Assembly: GCF_027105095.1 (NCBI RefSeq)
Contig: NZ_CP114278.1
Location: 2,046,001-2,110,000, forward strand
DNA from: Brevundimonas vesicularis
Lineage (GTDB): Bacteria; Pseudomonadota; Alphaproteobacteria; Caulobacterales; Caulobacteraceae
Direction of reading: 5' to 3'
Length of the DNA: 64,000 nt
Shown in pieces: positions 49,585 through 58,733 of this stretch. Under the pieces are notes generated by a model. That model did no database searches. It had not been told where the DNA came from and was given only the letters and a program-made list of their open reading frames with translations. A program made the position numbers and the translations under genes. Each line of letters begins with the position of its first letter. Position 1 is the first letter of the stretch.

Positions 49585-50279
49585 GACCTGTTTCGCCTGC
49601 CGTCGCGCAGGAACAGCCAAAGACCGACCAGGCTCAGCAGCGCCATGCCGAACCAGGTAAAGGCATAGACCAGATGGCTGTTGGCGAACCGGATCACCGT
49701 CAGTCCTCCGCGCGGCCATCCACCCGGGTTCGGACTGGCGTCTGCATCAATGAAATAGGGCGCGACGGTCGTCAGGCCGCGCCGCGCAGCGATCGCCGCG
49801 ACGTCGCGAGACCGCCAGCGATCACCGGCGGGATCATTGGCGCGCAGGAAGCCACCCTTAGGCTCGGTGATCCGAAGCAGGCCCGTCACCGTCTGCGACC
49901 CCTCGACCTGACCATTGGCGCGGACAGCCGGATCGCGTCGGCCTGACGGCACGAAGCCTCGATTGATCAGGACGGTGAAGCCCCGGTCGTCAACCAGGGG
50001 CGTCATGACCCAGAAGCCGCCGCCGGCGTCGGTCACCGCCTGAACCAGGGTTTCCTTGTCGTGCAGGAATCGACCGCGAACCGTAACGCGGCGGTACTGA
50101 TCCTTGTCGCGCGTCACGCCGGCCCATTGGGTCGGGCCAGGCGCTGGGACGGCGGCCGCGTGAACGCGAGCATCGACCTGGGCGATCAGATTGGTCTTCC
50201 AGGCCAGGCGCTGAACCTGCCACCCGCCCAGCACCAGAAAGCCGACGAACAAGGCCAGGCCCGCAACCACGACCGCCAT
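49581..50279 (-). CDS. SURF1 family oxidase assembly protein
   Basis: The 232-residue protein has the SURF1 layout: an N-terminal helix ending LGGWQVQRLAWKTNLIAQVD, a periplasmic domain with RRVTVRGRFLHDKETLVQ and VLINRGFVPSGRR, and a C-terminal helix after NSHLVYAFTWFGMALLSLVG. It helps haem insertion into haem-copper oxidases. From ATG 50279 the N-terminus is abrupt; in the same frame ATT at 50339 gives MTDPSSAPAGGKARRSRSFR and has a GAGG site upstream, so translation may start there. It lies between cyoD and regB. Confidence 0.93.
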   Translation of the reverse strand: MAVVVAGLALFVGFLVLGGWQVQRLAWKTNLIAQVDARVHAAAVPAPGPTQWAGVTRDKDQYRRVTVRGRFLHDKETLVQAVTDAGGGFWVMTPLVDDRGFTVLINRGFVPSGRRDPAVRANGQVEGSQTVTGLLRITEPKGGFLRANDPAGDRWRSRDVAAIAARRGLTTVAPYFIDADASPNPGGWPRGGLTVIRFANSHLVYAFTWFGMALLSLVGLWLFLRDGRRNRS

Positions 50280-50346
50280 GCGGAAGGATCGCGAGCGTCT
50301 GGCCTTGCCGCCGGCCGGGGCTGAGGACGGGTCCGTAATCTCGACC

Positions 50347-50742
50347 TCAGCCGCCCATCTGCGCCATGTCGTGCGTCATGGGCATCATATTGGTGTTCAG
50401 GTGGTACATGACCCACAGCGAACCCGACAGGGCGATGACCACCACGATAATGGTGAAGATCAGCGCCAGCATGATCCACCCGCCCTCGGACTTGGAGTTC
50501 ATGTGCAGGAAGTAGATCATGTGGACCACGATCTGCACCACGGCGAAGCCCATGACGATCAGGGCCGTCGCCTGGGTCGGCAGGACGTCCGTCATGACCA
50601 GGGCGAACGGGATGGCCGTCAGGATCACCGACAGCACGAAGCCGATCATGTAGCTCTTGAAGGAGCCGTGATTGTGCCCCTCGTGACCCAGGTGGTCGGT
50701 CTCGTGAGACTCAGGGCTGTGGTCGTTCTTGTCGGCGCTCAT
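50347..50742 (-). CDS. cyoD: Cytochrome bo3 quinol oxidase subunit IV
   Basis: The 131-residue protein has a His-rich N-terminal tail (DHLGHEGHNHGSFKSY) and three helices, including ATALIVMGFAVVQIVVHMIY, a hallmark of CyoD. Subunit IV assists assembly around copper B. The His-rich start is longer than in E. coli CyoD. The ATG overlaps the cyoC stop by 4 bases. Confidence 0.95.
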   Translation of the reverse strand: MSADKNDHSPESHETDHLGHEGHNHGSFKSYMIGFVLSVILTAIPFALVMTDVLPTQATALIVMGFAVVQIVVHMIYFLHMNSKSEGGWIMLALIFTIIVVVIALSGSLWVMYHLNTNMMPMTHDMAQMGG

Positions 50743-51362
50743 CGCAGCATGCCCAGCAGATAGACGAAGGTGAAGACGCCGATCCAGATGACGTCCAGGA
50801 AGTGCCAGAACATCGACAGGCACATCAGGCGGCGTTTGTTTGCGGGGATCAGGCCCTTCATGCTGACCTGAACCATCAGCGTCACCAGCCAGATGATGCC
50901 GAAGGTGACGTGCAGGCCGTGGGTGCCCACCAGGGTGAAGAAGGCGGACAGGAAGGCGCTGCGCTGCGGCGTCGCGCCCTCATGGATCAGGTGCGCGAAC
51001 TCGTAGAGTTCGATCCCCAGGAAGGCCAGGCCGAACAGGCCGGTGATCGCCAGCCAGACCAACGTCTGACGCTGGTTGTTCCGATCCATCGCCAGCATGG
51101 CGAAGCCATAGGTGATCGACGAGAACAGCAGCATGGCGGTGTTGATCGCCACCAGCTTCAAGTCGAACAACTGCTGCGGCCCCGGCCCGGCGGCGTAGTT
51201 GCCGCCCAGCACGCCGAACACGGCGAACAGCATCGCAAAGATGAGGCAGTCGCTCATCAGATAGAGCCAGAAGCCCAGCATGGTGCTGGAGCCTTCCTCG
51301 TGATGCGGCTCCTCTTCCAGGTGGAAGACGGTCCGGTCGATCTCGGTCGCAGTCGCGCTCAT
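50739..51362 (-). CDS. cyoC: Cytochrome bo3 quinol oxidase subunit III
   Basis: The 207-residue protein has five helices, as in CyoC: STMLGFWLYLMSDCLIFAML near the N-terminus, IELYEFAHLIHEG in the middle, and VGTHGLHVTFGIIWLVTLMV, then MFWHFLDVIWIGVFTFVYLL. It supports the catalytic core and lipid or oxygen access. It follows cyoB by two bases. Confidence 0.96.
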   Translation of the reverse strand: MSATATEIDRTVFHLEEEPHHEEGSSTMLGFWLYLMSDCLIFAMLFAVFGVLGGNYAAGPGPQQLFDLKLVAINTAMLLFSSITYGFAMLAMDRNNQRQTLVWLAITGLFGLAFLGIELYEFAHLIHEGATPQRSAFLSAFFTLVGTHGLHVTFGIIWLVTLMVQVSMKGLIPANKRRLMCLSMFWHFLDVIWIGVFTFVYLLGMLR

Positions 51363-51364
51363 GA

Positions 51365-53368
51365 TCAGGCCTCCGTTCCGGCCAGGGCGCGGGTGCGCGC
51401 CTCTTCTGTCGCGCGGACCTCATCTTCGGGGATGTAGTAGTCGCGCTTGTAGTTGAAGGTATGGCCGATCGAGACGGCCAACACCCCGATGAAGCTGATG
51501 GCGGCCAGCCACCAGATGTACCAGATCAAGGCCAGACCCATCACCAGGCACAGGCCCGAGATGATGATCCCCGCCCCTGTGTTCGAGGGCATGTGGATCG
51601 CCTTGTAGCCGCTCAGCGGACGCTGATAGCCCTGCTTCTTCATGTCCCACCAGGCGTCGGCGTCATGAACGTAGGGCGTAGCGGCGAAGTTGTAGGCCGG
51701 CGGCGGCGACGAGGTCGCCCACTCCAGCGTGCGGCCGCCCCACGGGTCGCCCGTGGTGTCGCGCAGCTTGTCGCGGTTGATGATCGACACGGCGAACTGG
51801 ACGAACATGGCCGCGATGCCCAGGGCGATGACGCCCGCGCCGATGGCGGCGATGACGAACCAGATTTGCAGCGACGGATCGTCGAACACCCGCATCCGGC
51901 GCGTTACGCCCATCAGACCCAGCACATACAGCGGCAGGAAGGCCAGCCAGAAACCGGGCACCCAGCACCAGAAGCTGATCAGGCCCCACTTCTTGTCCAG
52001 CTTGAAGCCGAAGGCCTTGGGCCACCAGAAGTTGATCGCCGCGAACAGGCCGAACAGCACCCCGCCGATGATGACATTGTGGAAGTGGGCAATCAGGAAC
52101 AGCGAGTTGTGCAGCACGAAGTCGGCCGGCGGCACCGCCAGCAGCACGCCCGTCATCCCGCCGATCACGAAGGTCAGCATGAAGGCGACCAGCCACATCA
52201 TCGGCAGCTCGAACCGGATGCGCCCGCGGTACATCGTGAACAGCCAGTTGAAGATCTTCGCGCCCGTCGGGATCGAGATGATCATCGTCGTGATGCCGAA
52301 GAAGCTGTTCACCGAGGCGCCAGAGCCCATGGTGAAGAAGTGGTGCAGCCAGACCAGGTAGGACAGGATCGTGATGACGACCGTGGCGTAGACCATGGAG
52401 GTGTAGCCGAACAGCTTCTTGCCCGAGAAGGTCGAGGCGATCTCCGAGAAGACGCCGAACAGCGGCAAGATCAGGATGTAGACCTCGGGGTGACCCCAGA
52501 TCCAGATCAGGTTCACGTACATCATCGGGTTGCCGCCGAAGTCGTTCGTGAAGAAGTTGGTGCCGACGTAACGGTCCAGCGTCAGCAGGGCCAGGACGGC
52601 GGTCAGGACCGGGAAGGACGCCACGATCAGCACGTTGGTGCACAGCGAGGTCCAGGTGAAGACCGGCATCTTCATCATGCCCATGCCAGGCGCGCGCATC
52701 TTCACGATGGTTGCGATCAGGTTGATGCCCGACAGTGTCGTCCCCACCCCCGCGATCTGCAGCGCCCATATGTAGTAGTCGACGCCGACGCCGGGACTGT
52801 ATCCGATGCCCGACAGCGGCGGATAGGCCAGCCAGCCGGTGCGCGCGAACTCGCCCACGAACAGCGAGGCCATGACGATGATGGCGCCGGCCGTAGTCAT
52901 CCAAAAGCTAAAGTTGTTCAGGAAGGGGAAGGACACGTCGCGCGCGCCGATCTGCAGCGGCACGACATAGTTCATGATGCCCGTCACCAGCGGCATAGCC
53001 ACGAAGAAGATCATGATCACGCCGTGGGCGGTGAAGATCTGGTCATAGTGGTGCGCGTTCAGGTAACCCTCGGACCCGCCGAAGGCCATCGCCTGTTGCA
53101 GGCGCATCATGATGGCGTCGGCGAAGCCGCGCACAAACATGATCAGACCCAGGATCATGTACATGATCCCAATCTTCTTGTGGTCCACCGTGGTGAACCA
53201 TTCCTTCCAGAGATAGCCCCACAGCTTGAAGTATGTCAGGACGCCGACCAGAGCGAGACCGCCCAGCAGTACGACCGACATGGTCACGACCAGGATCGGC
53301 TCGTGCAACGGCAGAGCCTCAAGCGTGAGGCGCCCGAAGATTAGCGGAATGAGTTGATCAGCGTTCAT
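51365..53368 (-). CDS. cyoB: Cytochrome bo3 quinol oxidase subunit I
   Basis: The 667-residue protein is the catalytic subunit that reduces O2 and pumps protons. Haem and CuB ligands are visible: [40 protein letters not shown] with the His-Tyr crosslink residues, [18 protein letters not shown], and [20 protein letters not shown]. The first helix holds [21 protein letters not shown] at 53368 ([14 protein letters not shown]) fits family length; ATG at 53389 overlaps the cyoA stop and is the alternative. Confidence 0.96.
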   Translation of the reverse strand: MNADQLIPLIFGRLTLEALPLHEPILVVTMSVVLLGGLALVGVLTYFKLWGYLWKEWFTTVDHKKIGIMYMILGLIMFVRGFADAIMMRLQQAMAFGGSEGYLNAHHYDQIFTAHGVIMIFFVAMPLVTGIMNYVVPLQIGARDVSFPFLNNFSFWMTTAGAIIVMASLFVGEFARTGWLAYPPLSGIGYSPGVGVDYYIWALQIAGVGTTLSGINLIATIVKMRAPGMGMMKMPVFTWTSLCTNVLIVASFPVLTAVLALLTLDRYVGTNFFTNDFGGNPMMYVNLIWIWGHPEVYILILPLFGVFSEIASTFSGKKLFGYTSMVYATVVITILSYLVWLHHFFTMGSGASVNSFFGITTMIISIPTGAKIFNWLFTMYRGRIRFELPMMWLVAFMLTFVIGGMTGVLLAVPPADFVLHNSLFLIAHFHNVIIGGVLFGLFAAINFWWPKAFGFKLDKKWGLISFWCWVPGFWLAFLPLYVLGLMGVTRRMRVFDDPSLQIWFVIAAIGAGVIALGIAAMFVQFAVSIINRDKLRDTTGDPWGGRTLEWATSSPPPAYNFAATPYVHDADAWWDMKKQGYQRPLSGYKAIHMPSNTGAGIIISGLCLVMGLALIWYIWWLAAISFIGVLAVSIGHTFNYKRDYYIPEDEVRATEEARTRALAGTEA

Positions 53369-53381
53369 CGACTGTGTTCGC

Positions 53382-54707
53382 TCAGGCATTGGGTGCGGAA
53401 CGGACGTCGGTCGGAACCGGCCCCGTGGCGAAGGGATTGCGGGCCAGCGTCGTCAGCGAGGCCATCGGAGTCTGGCCCGGCGACAACCCCTGCCCGGTCA
53501 GGCGCTCCAGGCTGGTCGGTCCGGCGACCGTATCCAGTTCGGCGCGGCGCATGCGGTCGGCGGCGGCCGCCTCGGCCTGCAGCGGGGTGCAGATCGTCAT
53601 GACGTAGCTGTCGTTGGAGCCGAAGTAGGCGGGCGATTTTCCGCGACCGGCGTATTTGTCATAGACCAGCGGCATGGTGTTGCGCACCGACGCCATGGAC
53701 AGGCCGCCCTGTTTGTCGATGGCCATCATCTCGCCCATGCACATCTTGCCCGGCTCGACGCACATGTTGAGGATCGCGTCCCACAGCGCGCCGTCCACGG
53801 CGCCGAAGCGCATGACCGGCACCTTCTCGCTGGGCTTTTCCAGCTCCAGATAGCGATCGCGGTCCAGCGTCTGGCCGCCCTGGCGCACGCCGGCGATCCA
53901 TTGGTCGAACCCGGACTGATCCAGACCGTGGAAGGCGAAGCGCATGTGCGAGAAGCCGTCGCCGGAATAGTTGGCCGAGAAGCCTTCGTATTCGCCCGGA
54001 CGGTTGATGACGGCGTGCAGCTTCGTCTCCATGCCAGGCATGGCGTAGATTTGACCGGCCAGGGCGGGAATGTAGAAGCTGTTCATCACCGAGGATGAGG
54101 TGATGTGGAAACGGATCGGGCGATCCACCGGCGCGGCCAGCTCATTGACCGTGGCGACGCCGTACTGTGGGTAGATGAACATCCACTTCCAGTCGAGCGC
54201 GACGACATTGACCTGCAACGGCTCGACGCTTTCCTCGACGGCCTGGCCCGGCTTGATCCGGTCGATCGGACGATAGGGGTCCAGCAGGTGGGTGCCGGCC
54301 CAGGTCAGGGCGCCCAGGCAGATGATGATCATCAGCGGCGCGGCCCAGATGACCAGCTCCAACGAGGTGGAGTGGTCCCAGTCGGGACGGTAGTCGGCCT
54401 CGGCCTCCTTGTTCGACGCCCGATACTTCCAGGCGAAGAAGACGATCAGACCCATCACCGGCACGATGATGATCAGCATCAGCAGGGTCGAGATCATCAG
54501 CAGATCGCCCTGCTGGGCGGCGACGTCGCCGGCAGGGTTCAGCACGACCAGATTGCAGGCCGACAGCAGGGCCACGACGGGCGCGAGCAAAAGTAGACGC
54601 AAACGGCGCAAGGCGGGTCCAATCGGAAAGCGTCGGGCAAGCGGGAGGCGCCGCGACGGTTGGCGTTCGAACTGCGCCCGATAGTCAGCTTCAACCTGGA
54701 ACGACAT
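53382..54707 (-). CDS. cyoA: Cytochrome bo3 quinol oxidase subunit II
   Basis: The 441-residue lipoprotein has an N-terminal cytoplasmic stretch of about 35 residues, then [20 protein letters not shown] with a lipobox, two helices and a periplasmic cupredoxin domain. The copper A ligands are missing ([19 protein letters not shown] instead of Cys motifs), which marks a quinol rather than cytochrome c oxidase. A C-terminal extension of about 100 residues follows. It is the first gene of the cyoABCD-SURF1-regB-regA run and is divergent from an MFS gene; a GCCGTACGGC palindrome lies between. Confidence 0.95.
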   Translation of the reverse strand: MSFQVEADYRAQFERQPSRRLPLARRFPIGPALRRLRLLLLAPVVALLSACNLVVLNPAGDVAAQQGDLLMISTLLMLIIIVPVMGLIVFFAWKYRASNKEAEADYRPDWDHSTSLELVIWAAPLMIIICLGALTWAGTHLLDPYRPIDRIKPGQAVEESVEPLQVNVVALDWKWMFIYPQYGVATVNELAAPVDRPIRFHITSSSVMNSFYIPALAGQIYAMPGMETKLHAVINRPGEYEGFSANYSGDGFSHMRFAFHGLDQSGFDQWIAGVRQGGQTLDRDRYLELEKPSEKVPVMRFGAVDGALWDAILNMCVEPGKMCMGEMMAIDKQGGLSMASVRNTMPLVYDKYAGRGKSPAYFGSNDSYVMTICTPLQAEAAAADRMRRAELDTVAGPTSLERLTGQGLSPGQTPMASLTTLARNPFATGPVPTDVRSAPNA

Positions 54708-54821
54708 TGGACAATCTGTCCTATCCTCTTGAGGCCGCTTTCATCGCAAAGGCCGCGCGGTCATAATGCGGCGACCTGCCGTACGGCCGATAATTCAGTC
54801 TCACACGGAGCGACCAAGCCC

Positions 54822-56174
54822 ATGTCCGCCTCGACGACCCCTTCGTCAGAGTCGCTGGAACGCGACGCCGCCGCCCTTCACACGGGCCATGGCAAGGTTG
54901 ACGCCGGCGAGATCGCCATCGGCGTCATTATCGGCCGAACTTCCGAGTTTTTCGACTTCTTTGTTTACGCCATCGCCTCGGTGGTCGTTTTCCCGCAGTT
55001 GATCTTCCCCTATGCGGGCGCGGTGGGCGGCACCCTGCTCTCCTTCGCCGTCTTCGCCCTGGCCTTCCTGTTCCGTCCGCTGGGCACGGTCCTTTTCATC
55101 GCCATCGACCGCAAGTTCGGGCGCGGCGCGAAGCTGACGACCGCCCTGCTGCTGCTGGGCACCTCCACCGTGTCGGTCGCCTTCATCCCCGGATATGAAA
55201 GCATCGGCATGTGGGCGCCCGTGCTGCTGGCCCTGACCCGTATCGGCCAAGGCGTCGCCTTGGGCGGCACCTGGGACGGTCTGGCCTCGCTGCTCGCGCT
55301 GAACGCGCCCGAGAAGAAGCGCGGCTGGTACGCCATGATCCCGCAACTCGGCGCGCCCATCGGCCTGCTGGTGGCCTCGGCGCTGTTCGCCTTCTTCCTG
55401 AACACGCTCTCGGCGCCCGATTTCCTGGATTGGGGCTGGCGCTATCCGTTCTTCGTGGCCTTTGCGATCAACGTAGTGGCCCTGTTCGCCCGTCTGCGCA
55501 TCGTGGTGACGCCGGCCTTCCAGACGCTGTTTGAGACGCGCGAACTGCAACCGACCCCGGTCTCCCAGGCCCTGCGCGACGAAGGCCCCAAGATCGCCAT
55601 CGGCGCCTTCGCTCCGCTGGCCAGCTTCGCTATGTTCCACATGGTCACCGTCTTCCCGCTGTCGTGGGTGTTCCTGTTCACCAAGGAAACGCCGGTCCGC
55701 TTCCTTCTGATCGAAATGGTCGGCGCCGTCTTCGGCCTGCTGGCCATCCTGGCTTCGGGCGTTCTGGCCGACCGCTACGGCCGCCGCACCTTGCTGGCCA
55801 TCACGGCCGCCGGCATCGCGGCCTTCTCGGGCTTTGCGCCACAGCTGCTGAACGGCGGCCCGGTCGGCGAGCTGACCTTCATGATCTCCGGCTTCATCCT
55901 GCTGGGTCTATCGTTTGGCCAGGCCTCGGGTCCGGTGGCCTCCAGCTTCAGCCTGACCAACCGCTACACGTCCTCCGCCCTGACCTCAGACCTGGCCTGG
56001 CTGTTCGGCGCCGGCTTCGCGCCCCTGGCGGCCCTGTGGATCTCCAGCCAGTTCGGCCTGATCGCCGCCGGCGCCTATCTGCTGTCGGGCGCCGTCTGCA
56101 CGCTGCTGGCCCTGTGGCTGAACCGCGAACTGGCCCGCAGCTCCTCCGACAAGGATCGCGCCAAGACGGCCTGA
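54822..56174 (+). CDS. MFS transporter, metabolite:proton symporter type
   Basis: The 450-residue protein has 12 helices and MFS loops: EIAIGVIIGRTSEFFDFFVY at the start, FRPLGTVLFIAIDRKFGRGA between helices 2 and 3, and VLADRYGRRTLLAITAAGIA after the midpoint. The EFFDFFVY start resembles the MHS subfamily (such as ShiA and ProP), which imports organic acids or osmolytes. The substrate cannot be read from the sequence. It is divergent from cyoA and followed by a strong terminator. Confidence 0.9.
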   Translation: MSASTTPSSESLERDAAALHTGHGKVDAGEIAIGVIIGRTSEFFDFFVYAIASVVVFPQLIFPYAGAVGGTLLSFAVFALAFLFRPLGTVLFIAIDRKFGRGAKLTTALLLLGTSTVSVAFIPGYESIGMWAPVLLALTRIGQGVALGGTWDGLASLLALNAPEKKRGWYAMIPQLGAPIGLLVASALFAFFLNTLSAPDFLDWGWRYPFFVAFAINVVALFARLRIVVTPAFQTLFETRELQPTPVSQALRDEGPKIAIGAFAPLASFAMFHMVTVFPLSWVFLFTKETPVRFLLIEMVGAVFGLLAILASGVLADRYGRRTLLAITAAGIAAFSGFAPQLLNGGPVGELTFMISGFILLGLSFGQASGPVASSFSLTNRYTSSALTSDLAWLFGAGFAPLAALWISSQFGLIAAGAYLLSGAVCTLLALWLNRELARSSSDKDRAKTA

Positions 56175-56198
56175 TCTTTCAGGTCACGCACAAACAGG

Positions 56199-56236
56199 CA
56201 CGGCCCGCAGTCACCTGCGGGCCGTGTTGCGTTTTG
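56199..56236 (+). terminator. Rho-independent terminator of the MFS gene
   Basis: A perfect 12-bp stem (CACGGCCCGCAG / CTGCGGGCCGTG) with loop TCAC is followed by TTGCGTTTT, 25 bases after the stop. Confidence 0.88.
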
Positions 56237-56302
56237 GGCTATCGCTGGGTCAGGTTTGCGTCAGATCGCCCTGCGGCGAGGCAGCGAAGGTCGTCACCGT
56301 CT

Positions 56303-57052
56303 TCAAGTAAGAGGGTTTCGCGGCGATGGCCGATCTAGCTGTGAAATCTCGCTGCCTGCCCATTTGTCCCACATCTGGAAGTAGAGGCCATAGTTGCCGT
56401 TGAAGCGCTTGTGGTGCGCGTCGTGGTGGGTGGCGGTGATCATCCAGCGTAGCGGGGCACGTTTCAACCACGAGGCGGGCCAGACCTCTCGGCCTGCGTG
56501 ATTCAGCACGGCGGTTGCGGTCATCAAGGTCAGCAGCGCCAGCACTACGCCCCAGTGAATCGGCATGAAGAGGGTCAGGGCCGGCAGGAACCAGGCCGTG
56601 GCGATCGCTTCGGCCGGATCGAACGCGAAGGAGGCGAAGGCGCTGGGGTCGCGCGATCGATGGTGTTCGGCATGGGCCCAGGGGAAGATGCGCGGGTGAT
56701 GCAGCCCGCGATGGACCCAATAGTAGAAGGCGTCGTGGGCCAGCATGTAGGCGATGAAGCTGACGGGCAGCCACCACAGCGGCTTGACATGGATATCGTC
56801 GTAGATCGCCGTCCCGCCGCGCTTCCAGAGCTCGATGACGAATGCGGCCGGCAAGGCGTAGATCGGGCAGGCGATCAGGGACGCGATGACTTCGGCGCGG
56901 ATGCGTTTCGCCACCGGCGGCCTGTGGTTCAGCTGACGTCCCCGTCCTGCTCCGCCCCACAGCAGGCCATGGGTCACGACGCCGACCAGCAGATAGCGCA
57001 CGCCGATGATCAGGCTGAGCGCGAGGGTGGTGACGATCAGGTCCTTCAACAT
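56303..57052 (-). CDS. crtG: Fatty acid hydroxylase/sterol desaturase family; probable carotenoid 2,2'-beta-hydroxylase
   Basis: The 249-residue membrane protein has the di-iron His boxes of the family: HDAFYYWVHRGLHHPR, HAEHHRSRD and ATHHDAHHKRFNGNYG. The call as CrtG rests on position next to crtZ in a Brevundimonas-type carotenoid cluster, where to my knowledge CrtG adds hydroxyls at C2 of the beta rings of carotenoids such as zeaxanthin, canthaxanthin or astaxanthin. Without the neighbours it would only be called a sterol desaturase-like protein. It is transcribed divergently from crtZ, with 76 bases between the starts. Confidence 0.7.
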   Translation of the reverse strand: MLKDLIVTTLALSLIIGVRYLLVGVVTHGLLWGGAGRGRQLNHRPPVAKRIRAEVIASLIACPIYALPAAFVIELWKRGGTAIYDDIHVKPLWWLPVSFIAYMLAHDAFYYWVHRGLHHPRIFPWAHAEHHRSRDPSAFASFAFDPAEAIATAWFLPALTLFMPIHWGVVLALLTLMTATAVLNHAGREVWPASWLKRAPLRWMITATHHDAHHKRFNGNYGLYFQMWDKWAGSEISQLDRPSPRNPLT

Positions 57053-57128
57053 GGGCGCACAGACGGCGAAACGCCGCGCCGGGTCAAGTCTCGTGACGCG
57101 CAGGCTACAAAGCGCCTATGGTGCAGTC

Positions 57129-57614
57129 ATGTCCTGGCCGACGATGATCCTGCTGTTCCTCGCCACCTTCCTGGGGATGGAGGTCTTCGCCTGGGCGATG
57201 CATCGCTATGTCATGCACGGCCTGCTGTGGACCTGGCACCGCAGTCATCATGAGCCGCACGACGACGTGCTGGAGAAGAACGACCTGTTCGCCGTGGTGT
57301 TCGCCGCCCCGGCCATCGTCTTCGTCGCCTTGGGGCTGCACGTCTGGCCCTGGGCGCTGCCGATCGGCCTGGGCGTCACGGCCTATGGACTGGTCTACTT
57401 CTTTTTCCATGACGGGCTGGTGCATCGCCGGTTCCCGACGGGGATTGCGGGACGCTCGGGGTTCTGGACGCGGCGCATTCAGGCGCATCGGCTGCATCAT
57501 GCGGTGCGGACGCGCGAGGGCTGCGTGTCGTTCGGCTTCCTATGGGTGCGGTCGGCGCGCGCGCTGAAGGCCGAACTGTCTCAGAAACGCGGCGCTTCCA
57601 GCAACGGCGCCTGA
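57129..57614 (+). CDS. crtZ: Beta-carotene 3,3'-hydroxylase
   Basis: The 161-residue membrane enzyme carries all four His clusters of CrtZ: MHRYVMHG, WHRSHHEPHDD, FHDGLVHRRFP and HRLHHAVRTREG. It hydroxylates the beta-ionone rings at C3 to give zeaxanthin, and with a CrtW ketolase, astaxanthin. Start ATG at 57129 gives MSWPTMILLFLATFLGMEVF. Its last 34 bases overlap the convergent idi gene. Confidence 0.95.
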   Translation: MSWPTMILLFLATFLGMEVFAWAMHRYVMHGLLWTWHRSHHEPHDDVLEKNDLFAVVFAAPAIVFVALGLHVWPWALPIGLGVTAYGLVYFFFHDGLVHRRFPTGIAGRSGFWTRRIQAHRLHHAVRTREGCVSFGFLWVRSARALKAELSQKRGASSNGA

Positions 57615-58624
57615 GCCAGGGCGGCGAGGTCCGCCGATCCGGTGCAGAAACAGGCCAGCCGCAGCTGGGCCGCCATCAGGTCCAGATGATCGACCACGGC
57701 CTCGGTCGAGGTCAGCGCCGCCTCGAGCACGCCCGCCGCCTGGCCGACCAGACAGGCGCCCAGCCGGATCGCGCGCGCCGCGTCCAGGCCGTCGCGGATG
57801 CCGCCCGACCCGATCAGATCCAGTTCCGGCGCGGCCTTTGCACAGTCTAGTAGGCTGCGCGCCGTCGGCACGCCCCAGCCGGCGAAGGGCGCGGCCAGCG
57901 CCTCGGCCCGACCGCCCGTCGCTCGTGCACCCTCGATCAGGCCCCAGTTCGTGCCGCCTGCTCCGGCCACGTCGAGCGCCGCGACCCCCATGTCCGCCAG
58001 GCGACCCGCCACCGCGCCGGACAGGCCGGCGCCCGTCTCCTTGACGATGACCTGGCCCGGAAATGCCGCCGCGACCCGTTCGATGCCTCGCGCCACGCCG
58101 CGCCAGTCGCGATCGCCCTCGGGCTGAACGCCTTCCTGCAACGGATTCAGATGAAGGATCAGGGCGTCGGCGCCGATCATCTCCATGGCCCGCCGCGCCT
58201 CGTCGGCTCCATAGCCCAGGGCGAACTGCACGGCGCCCAGATTGGCCAGGATCATCGCATCGGGGGCCCGGCGTCGCAGGTCCAGCCCCAGACCCAAACC
58301 GCCGTCCGTCTCCAGCGCCACACGCTGCGAGCCGACCGCCAGAACGACGCCCAAAGCCTGGGCGGCCTCGGCCAGACGCGCATTGATCGCCTCGGCCCGC
58401 GACGGGCCGCCGGTCATCGAACTGATCAGGAACGGCAAGGCGACCCGTCGCCCCAGAAAACGCGTCGCCAGATCGATCGCGTCGTGATCGAGATCCGGCA
58501 GGGCGTCGTGAACGAAACGGACGGCATCCAGACCCGAGGTCGTCTGGCTGACGCCTCGCCCGGCCCGCACGTGGTCGATGTGTTCGTCCTTGCGCCGGAT
58601 CAAGGCATCGGCGTCGGTGGACAT
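57581..58624 (-). CDS. idi: Isopentenyl-diphosphate delta-isomerase, type 2
   Basis: The 347-residue FMN enzyme interconverts IPP and DMAPP, balancing precursors for carotenoids. Type 2 features are: RRKDEHIDHVRAGRGVSQTT at the start, LPFLISSMTGGPSRAEAINA, VIVKETGAGLSGAVAGRLAD and the phosphate site LIGSGGIRDGLDAARAIRLG. It is unrelated to the Nudix type 1 enzyme. ATG at 58624 is divergent from crtE; the 109-base gap contains a palindrome. Confidence 0.95.
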   Translation of the reverse strand: MSTDADALIRRKDEHIDHVRAGRGVSQTTSGLDAVRFVHDALPDLDHDAIDLATRFLGRRVALPFLISSMTGGPSRAEAINARLAEAAQALGVVLAVGSQRVALETDGGLGLGLDLRRRAPDAMILANLGAVQFALGYGADEARRAMEMIGADALILHLNPLQEGVQPEGDRDWRGVARGIERVAAAFPGQVIVKETGAGLSGAVAGRLADMGVAALDVAGAGGTNWGLIEGARATGGRAEALAAPFAGWGVPTARSLLDCAKAAPELDLIGSGGIRDGLDAARAIRLGACLVGQAAGVLEAALTSTEAVVDHLDLMAAQLRLACFCTGSADLAALAQAPLLEAPRF

Positions 58625-58662
58625 CGCAAACGGCTCCTGGCGGGTTGCATCCGACGCGGTCG

Positions 58663-58680
58663 TGATGCCGTATGGCATCA
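58663..58680. promoter_or_regulatory. Palindrome in the idi-crtE divergent promoter region
   Basis: TGATGCC-GTAT-GGCATCA has perfect 7-base arms and lies near the middle of the 109-base gap, a good place for an operator acting on both genes. No regulator gene is in the visible part of the cluster. Confidence 0.5.
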
Positions 58681-58733
58681 TAAGGGTTCGGCGCGTGGTC
58701 GCAACGCGACGCCGGCGACTATGGGAGATCTGT

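Noticed and set aside
51461-53344. Open frame of 627 codons opposite cyoB
   Set aside because: Very rich in His, Asp, Gln and Arg; antisense of a conserved oxidase gene.
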